From Macrotrachela quadricornifera (taxonomy: Eukaryota > Rotifera > Eurotatoria > Philodinida > Philodinidae): 64,000 nt of DNA. The position numbers were made by a program, and so were the translations under genes. Below are positions 58,440 through 64,000 of this stretch, piece after piece. The stretch lies in the NCBI GenBank assembly GCA_022393335.1, contig JAJEKB010021317.1, forward strand, positions 1,219,181 through 1,283,180, read 5' to 3'. The number at the start of each line of letters is the position of its first letter. Positions within the stretch are counted from its first letter, which is position 1. The notes under the pieces were generated by a model. It made no database searches. It was given only the letters and a program-made list of their open reading frames with translations, and had not been told where the DNA came from.

Positions 58440-58960
58440 TGCAAGGGAACCTTCCCAGATGCCAGAGCGCTTTTGAGTCGGGGCTTAATGCACCTTATAA
58501 ACCTCAATGAATTGTGTTTATGGTTAAAAGAGTTCGTCTCCGTTGCGTGTTTCTGGCGAGATATCCAGATTTTAGTGAATTTTCCCTATAGGACCCTAGT
58601 TCTTCAGCACAACTTTATTTTCAAATTTTTGACATGAAACTTCGCCTAGCATATCCAGTATGCATTTTTTGAAATCTTTATATCTCGAAGAGATTTCGTC
58701 CAAAAGTTCTGAATTTTTTTCCTGAAAGCTAGTCTAGCTAAAGTCTTTATGTGAGCGAAGTTTTATGTCAAAAAATTGAAAATAAAGTTGTGCTCGAAAA
58801 GTAAAGTTCTATAGGAAAAACTCACTAAAACCTCGATAACTCACCAGGAACACGCAATGGGAATGAACTCTTTTAACCATAAATACAATTCATCGAGGTC
58901 TATAAGATGCACTAAGCCCCGACTCAAAAGCGCTCTGGCACCTGGGACGGTTCTCTTGTT
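58440..58960. mobile_element. Fold-back element, family FB, copy C
   Basis: Ends GCAAGGGAACCTTCCCAGAT and complement of AAGAGAACCGTCCCAGGTGC. CAGAGCGCTTTTGAGTCGGG and its exact complement lie just inside, and arms continue about 200 bp. Confidence 0.85.
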
Positions 58961-59028
58961 AGATAAAAATTAAGGCATTCAACAAAGTTTTAGTTCAAGA
59001 AAGTAGATATATACTTAAGAATTCGACT

Positions 59029-59574
59029 GACGTGGGAGCCATCCCAACTGGTTAATCGCCTTTGAGCTCAGTCTCTATGCATAAGGCAGACCCCAATGAG
59101 GTATGAAAAACCCTAAAAGGATAAGTCCCCATAGGGCTTCTTCTTGGAGTTATAGACATTTTACTGAAATTTTGCCCATAGAGTGGTCTACTAATGGGTA
59201 GAATATCCTGAAAATTTCAGCTCTAAACAACGTTTTCTTCATAACGTATTAAAGTTTAAAAAAGCCAAGAAATATTTTCGAAATTGGGTGAGTTTTAGCC
59301 GGCTGAATACGTTATGAAGAAAACGTTGTTTAGAGCTGAAATCCTCTGGATATTCTACCCATTAGTAGACCACTCTATGGGCAAAATTTCAGATTAAAAT
59401 ACAATACTTCGAGTTTTTACTATATACCATACTTCACGCTAAAATGTCTATAACTCCAAGAAGAAGCTCTATGGGGACTTGTCCTTTTGGGGTTTTTCAT
59501 ACCTCAGTGGGGTCTACCTTATACATAGAGACTGAGCTCAAAAGCGATTAACCAGTTGGGACGGTTCCTTCGTG
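59029..59574. mobile_element. Fold-back element, family FB, copy D
   Basis: Ends ACGTGGGAGCCATCCCAACT and complement of CACGAAGGAACCGTCCCAAC. Arms over 200 bp are highly alike (TACTAATGGGTAGAATATCC / GGATATTCTACCCATTAGTA), so this copy is young or conserved. Confidence 0.88.
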
Positions 59575-59860
59575 AGTAGCTTCATTATAGAATAGATATA
59601 CACTAATGAAATAGTTTAAAGGCTTGCTCATATATGAAGTGGAAGAGCAGGGTATTAGATTAAGCATCCTTCCTAGCCCTTAAAATCGACCCTCAGTTTG
59701 AGTACGTTCAAATGATATGAAACTTTCAGGGAATGTTGAAGTGTTAGCGAGGAAGCAATGGTAAAATTCCTTACCTTATGCTACGACATTTGAAGAAAAT
59801 ATTGCTCAAAGAAGAATACTCACACTCTCACGATTGATGTTAGTGTCTTTATATGATGTA

Positions 59861-60416
59861 TGATCGAAAAGTTTTTGGACAAAATGTTCGCTCATTTTTC
59901 AATCATTTAAATGAGTCGAAAGAAATTAATAAATATTAGGTTAGAAGCAGAATTTTTGTCGGATGTGTCTGGTTTACGAGCTATGAATCAGTCTTTGAAA
60001 CACTCGAAAACTATATTTGGATAGGTAAAAGTGATATTGTTACTCAACAACAGTTCTATTTGCTGAATGTATTCTGCTGTCAATGTTTTGGTATAGAAGT
60101 AAAGGTAGGATAAACCTCAATCGAATGATATGTGAACCAAGAGTCGGATACATTTTAAAACGCTGTATTTCATACAAATCAAAAAAAGTAGCACAAATTT
60201 CATCGCGAATTTTACCAAAAAGCTCATTATTCGCAAACGGTTTGCTGCTAGTTTGTGTGATTTTTTGCGCACTGATCCTCGCCCAAACTTAATTTTGAGA
60301 TCTTTCAAAGATTGACTCTTAACTCATACTTCTAACCTGATACTTATTAATTTCTTTAGACTCATTTAAATGATCGAAAAATGAGCGAATATTTTGTCCG
60401 AAAACTTTTCGATCAT
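59861..60416. mobile_element. TA-flanked mariner-type MITE
   Basis: TGATCGAAAAGTTTTTGGAC and its near-perfect complement at 60397-60416, with TA at 59859-59860 and 60417-60418. The inverted repeats extend about 90 bp (TCATTTAAATGA, AAAGAAATTAATAA and complements). Confidence 0.85.
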
Positions 60417-60418
60417 AC

Positions 60419-61456
60419 ATTATTTATAGCAACTATATTACTTCACACTAGTTCTATCAACTCTCTTATGTCAATATGACTTATAAAGATTCTTCTGTCG
60501 GTAGTATAAGAGCCTGCTCTTTGATCAAAATATAACGACAATATTTGATTTGTTCTCCGATTTTATAAATTTTTGAGCTATCCTATATGTTATCATCTCA
60601 AAAATATTGAAGAGAAACCTTGTGCATCAACTGATTACATTGACTTCATGCGATTGCATTAAATTCCATAATAACTTTCAATTACAAAACCTGTTTTGGG
60701 ACAATTGAAAATGATTTTATTTTATTGAAAAATACGAAACGTTTTTAAGCTTCGTATGATATCATATTTTTCTATAGTGTGAAGTTATCAAAGAGAAAAT
60801 ATTTTTGTAAAAAGTAAAAGAAAATATCACAGATGCATCTTGTTTTTTCTGTTCTTATCATATGAAATTAAAAAGAATGAAAATATAAGATGGAAGTTAA
60901 GTCTTTTTAAAAAAAAACTGCGCAATAGATACCGAGAGAAAACATACTATGTTGGAAAATGACACGACCGCAACAAGTGAAAGATCATAAGGTCAGATAA
61001 AATCGTACTGAAAAAATTTGGAAACACATTATCAGTTACTTAGAAGAGATCTAATACTGATTATATTCTTTTGGAAACAGGAAAAAGGATTCATCTGCAT
61101 GTTCGTAAGAAGATCCTTAATAGGTTTCGTAAAAATTTATTTTTAAAGTGAAAATTCGCATTAAAAAGAAGGCACTAGAATCTGATTTAGTCTAATCTGA
61201 TCTTTAATAAGTAAGAAAAAGTTAACATCATGTGATCATGATGTGATGATAGCAAGCCAAAAATAAACGTACTTCTTCATGTTGAAGAAGCTCGTGATAT
61301 TAAAAAGACACCTGATTTACCATGGAGTTACTGTAACTGAGGATACATATAAACAGAGCGTTTTAAACAATTTTCATATCTTATTTCACAAAGCAAAAAA
61401 ATTTTTTTATAGATAATGTATATTTTTTTGAAATTTTGAATATACTGATTTACTTG
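60419..61456. other. Intergenic, upstream of the RING-only gene
   Basis: AT-rich spacer. 60920-61030 resembles 56155-56250. No coding frame seen. Confidence 0.35.
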
Positions 61457-61741
61457 ATGACAATGGAGACTACAATCAACAACAACAACGACAATAACTC
61501 GAATAGAGTAGATCAATATCACGAAGGAAATAGTATACAATCAAAAACTGACGCTTGTTCAAATTCTTCAGGTTCAATTAATTCTTATTCGATTATCTGT
61601 ATTGTTTGTGGATCTGAGCACCGTTCAATTGTTTTTGTACCATGTGGTCATTATCTTACTTGTGTTAGCTGTGCCCATGGATTGCCAACTTGCCCCATAT
61701 GCTGTCAGTCAATTATTGCTTATGTGCGTATCTACAATTAG
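61457..61741 (+). CDS. Small RING-finger protein of IAP type, no BIR
   Basis: ATG at 61457 opens 94 codons. The first half is Asn/Ser-rich and unstructured (TTINNNNDNNSN). The last 46 residues are a C3HC4 RING with IAP spacing: CIVC, VPCGHYLTCVSC, CPIC, ending AYVRIYN. This matches the RING of the IAP gene at 46049 (ending FIRIYM) and IAP RINGs in general, which dimerise through this tail. No BIR domain or upstream exon was found nearby. It may be an E3 ligase fragment that pairs with full IAPs, or the 3' exon of a longer gene; the absence of an acceptor AG just upstream favours the first. Earlier in-frame codons lack an ATG. Confidence 0.75.
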   Translation: MTMETTINNNNDNNSNRVDQYHEGNSIQSKTDACSNSSGSINSYSIICIVCGSEHRSIVFVPCGHYLTCVSCAHGLPTCPICCQSIIAYVRIYN

Positions 61742-62418
61742 CTTTTGCAATAGTGATAGTATTTTTATTGATTACTACGAATTGGTTTCTATTTGACTTG
61801 CACACATCATATTTGTACAATTTTTTTGTAACATCAGACAGAATAATAATAGCTAAGACTCAATAACAAGACATTAAAAAACACATCTTCCAAGATGTTT
61901 CGCACAAGGACAAGAATAAAGTGTTTATGATACATTACAAAAAAATAACAGAAATATTCACAGTTCTATAAAAGATGGACAAACTTTATTATGACGTATC
62001 TTTGTATAATTATATTATCTATATCTGTATGAAAAGTCAATAACACAGAAATTTTATACTATTGAAACGAAGGCGGTAGATTTCGCTGTAGTATCCGTGA
62101 TGAAACAGATGTTTATAAAGGAATATGTTTTTCAAAAATGGTAAAACTAAAATAAATCGTTGTTGGTAAGAATATCTGAAGAAATAACACAAAAAGGTTT
62201 TGATAGATGAGTTCTGTAAACAAATATGTGTTGTTGGTTATAAATGGTGACCCAGAAGTCCTGTCCGAATCTGAATTGCAATTTTTTCTTTAATAAGTCA
62301 TGTGATAGAAAAATTATTTTTTTGATCTAAAGATACAGTAAAGCATGCTTTATTTAGGTCTGACCAAAAGCTCTGCAATTTTTAAAAAAAGATTAAAGGA
62401 AAAGAGAAAGTTCGAATT
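61742..62418. other. Intergenic, no gene seen
   Basis: AT-rich spacer between the RING gene and the mariner remnant. No features recognised. Confidence 0.35.
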
Positions 62419-62995
62419 TTATTTTATTAAATGTTCAAAATAGTTCCCATGATTATCTGTACAAAATTCCATCCTATCGAACAGTTTGTCAAAAGTTTTT
62501 TTATATTCTTCTTCTGGAATATTTTTCATCTCCTGGGATATCGCAAGAGCTATTAGTTTTTCATTTGGTTGATCGAATAAATTACGGGTGAGGTAATCAT
62601 TTAGTCAATAATTATATGGTGGATATGACATTATATTAATACCTTCTTGTGTTAAATAATTAATAACGTTAGAATGAATATGGGATCGAACATTGTTGTG
62701 TAGCAATTTGATACCTCTTGTACCTGCTGACCTTGTTTGTTTCCATATTTCCTTTACAACAGGTATGAGGCAATTTTCAATATAGTAGTTGTGATGTATA
62801 AGAACAGGACTATTAGATTTAAGGAAAATAGAAAATAAATTTTTTGGCTTAAATTTGCTTCGACGAACTACAGTAGTTGGTGATTCACCTTCGTCAACCC
62901 AGCTTGCATTCATTGACTTGTGTTGAATCTGTCTATGGTAAATCCACGTTCCATCACCTGTTAGAATATCCCATAATCGCCAGACACCATTTTGA
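62419..62995 (-). pseudogene. Mariner transposase, C-terminal part, catalytically dead
   Basis: Minus-strand frame with mariner landmarks: TGDGTWIYH (normally TGDETW), SMNASWVDEGESP, VVRRSKFKPKNLFSIF, LLHNNVRSH (normally HDNARPH), and PPYNY followed by a stop at the usual PPYSPDL site, then a readable C-terminal tail ending HLIK and a stop. The first catalytic Asp is kept. The second is Asn, and the third is lost with the stop. The N-terminal DNA-binding half is missing. It cannot move itself or the mariner-type MITEs nearby. Confidence 0.9.
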
Positions 62996-64000
62996 AAAGA
63001 GGAGAGGGGGTGGGTTTTATAGCAAAGTAGGCCCTATTTGCAAGTCTTAAGAAAATCTACACTAATCAATTATAGTCGCAAAGATAATTGATTCTACTAC
63101 TTATCTAGATCATAGTTTTCCTATTTATTTAACTGTATAAATACTAGACAATATATAGAACATAAAAAATACAGTATAATACTCGACATACATACCTTCG
63201 ATCTCTATTCTTTCAAGAGACTTCGTCACCCTTTTTTCTACATAACTAAGTCTTAGTATGTTCTTCAAAAATTTTCGAGCATTAGCTTTTCGAATGTTTG
63301 CTTTCAGAATTATCTAAATACCACACTGATCGTGATATGCCATTTATATAGGATTTCACGAGGTGATTCAGTTCGGTGTCCACTATTTGAAGAACTTCTA
63401 TTCCCGCTTTTTTTCATACAAAGTCAAATAATAGCTTGGTATTGTGTATGCAAATGTTTGTAGTAGATTAGTCGGCTGCTACTCACATGTCGCCTCTGTA
63501 ATTTAATTCGTTCCTTATGAACGTTGTCAACTCAAAACAAACAAACAAAGAGTCTTCATCAACTAACTAAGATAATATACGTTATTGTGATTCAATATGA
63601 GACTGTGAATATTCATCTGATAATGACGACCAAGTCATATACTATTCTCTACTTTCTCATTACCTTATTTATTTCTGAAAAATCAGTTAAAAGAATTTAA
63701 AATAAAACTCATATTTTCGAAATTAACTACACATAAGCTATCCTCATAATATACAAACATTGGAACATTACTAGTAATCTTCTTTTCGGCAACATGCATT
63801 GAATTTTTCAGCGACTTTGTTTCAATTTAGTACAGTATACACGATTACTGATCTTCATTTATAGAAAAAAATTTCCTAGAACTCTTGAGAACGAAAACAA
63901 AAACGTTTGAAAAATATCAAGATACCCTGTATCCATTGCATGCTCTTAATCTTCTAATTATCTATGTACCATTGAAGTTTATATTATTCTATATGGATTT
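62996..64000. other. Intergenic to window end, no gene seen
   Basis: Begins with a short G-rich stretch (about 63000-63020) and continues as AT-rich spacer. No coding frame or repeat recognised. Confidence 0.4.

Noticed and set aside
1..64000. CRISPR arrays, bacterial operons, phage genes or rRNA
   Set aside because: No regularly spaced identical repeats, no Shine-Dalgarno-led gene runs and no rRNA-like conserved stretches were seen; introns show the DNA is eukaryotic.

Overview
The window looks like nuclear DNA of a small invertebrate, most likely a bdelloid rotifer or close relative. The DNA is AT-rich. Genes are cut by many short GT-AG introns (about 50-70 bp). The gene content (PARP, cullin, IAP apoptosis inhibitors, NHL propellers, LamG ectodomains on Thr-rich stalks) is metazoan, and there are many small decayed transposons. 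The taxon is inferred from style; no marker gene proves it. All gene models were joined by hand from open frames, splice sites and intron phase, so exon edges are predictions.

Left part (1-16300): a two-exon PARP with two N-terminal PBZ zinc fingers (2833-5280); a 0.98 kb inverted-repeat element (5516-6498); a dead non-LTR reverse transcriptase fragment (6871-7540, minus); a secreted Cys-rich protein (7839-8753, minus); a six-exon gene of unknown function in which every intron is phase 0 (10436-11446); and a type II membrane protein with a Ser/Thr stalk made of tandemly duplicated mini-exons followed by two LamG-like domains (12845-16300).

Middle (20173-45535): a short cullin-like gene (20173-21581) beside a large intronless adenosine-deaminase-superfamily protein (22543-25881); a coiled-coil protein (30924-32016, minus); a type II membrane protein with a probable AbfB-like lectin head (34755-38697), whose first exon junction is occupied by a 978 bp palindromic transposon that may itself supply the splice donor; a secreted NHL-repeat protein (40921-43858, minus); and a decayed NHL paralogue (45000-45535, minus).

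Right part (46049-64000): a two-BIR plus RING IAP gene on the minus strand. Its BIR/RING exons lie at 46049-49358, and phase-matched upstream exons at 54771-55820 suggest one gene of about 470 codons with a 5.4 kb intron full of transposons and a scaffold gap. A second, RING-only IAP-like gene is at 61457-61741. The rest is fold-back and mariner-type elements and a mariner transposase with its catalytic residues destroyed (62419-62995, minus).

Mobile DNA falls into recognisable families: a fold-back family with a shared end motif (four copies), TA-flanked mariner-like MITEs, a GC-rich hAT-type MITE with a perfect 8 bp target duplication, and a 1.7 kb inverted-repeat element carrying a minisatellite. 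No CRISPR, operon or prokaryotic feature was seen.
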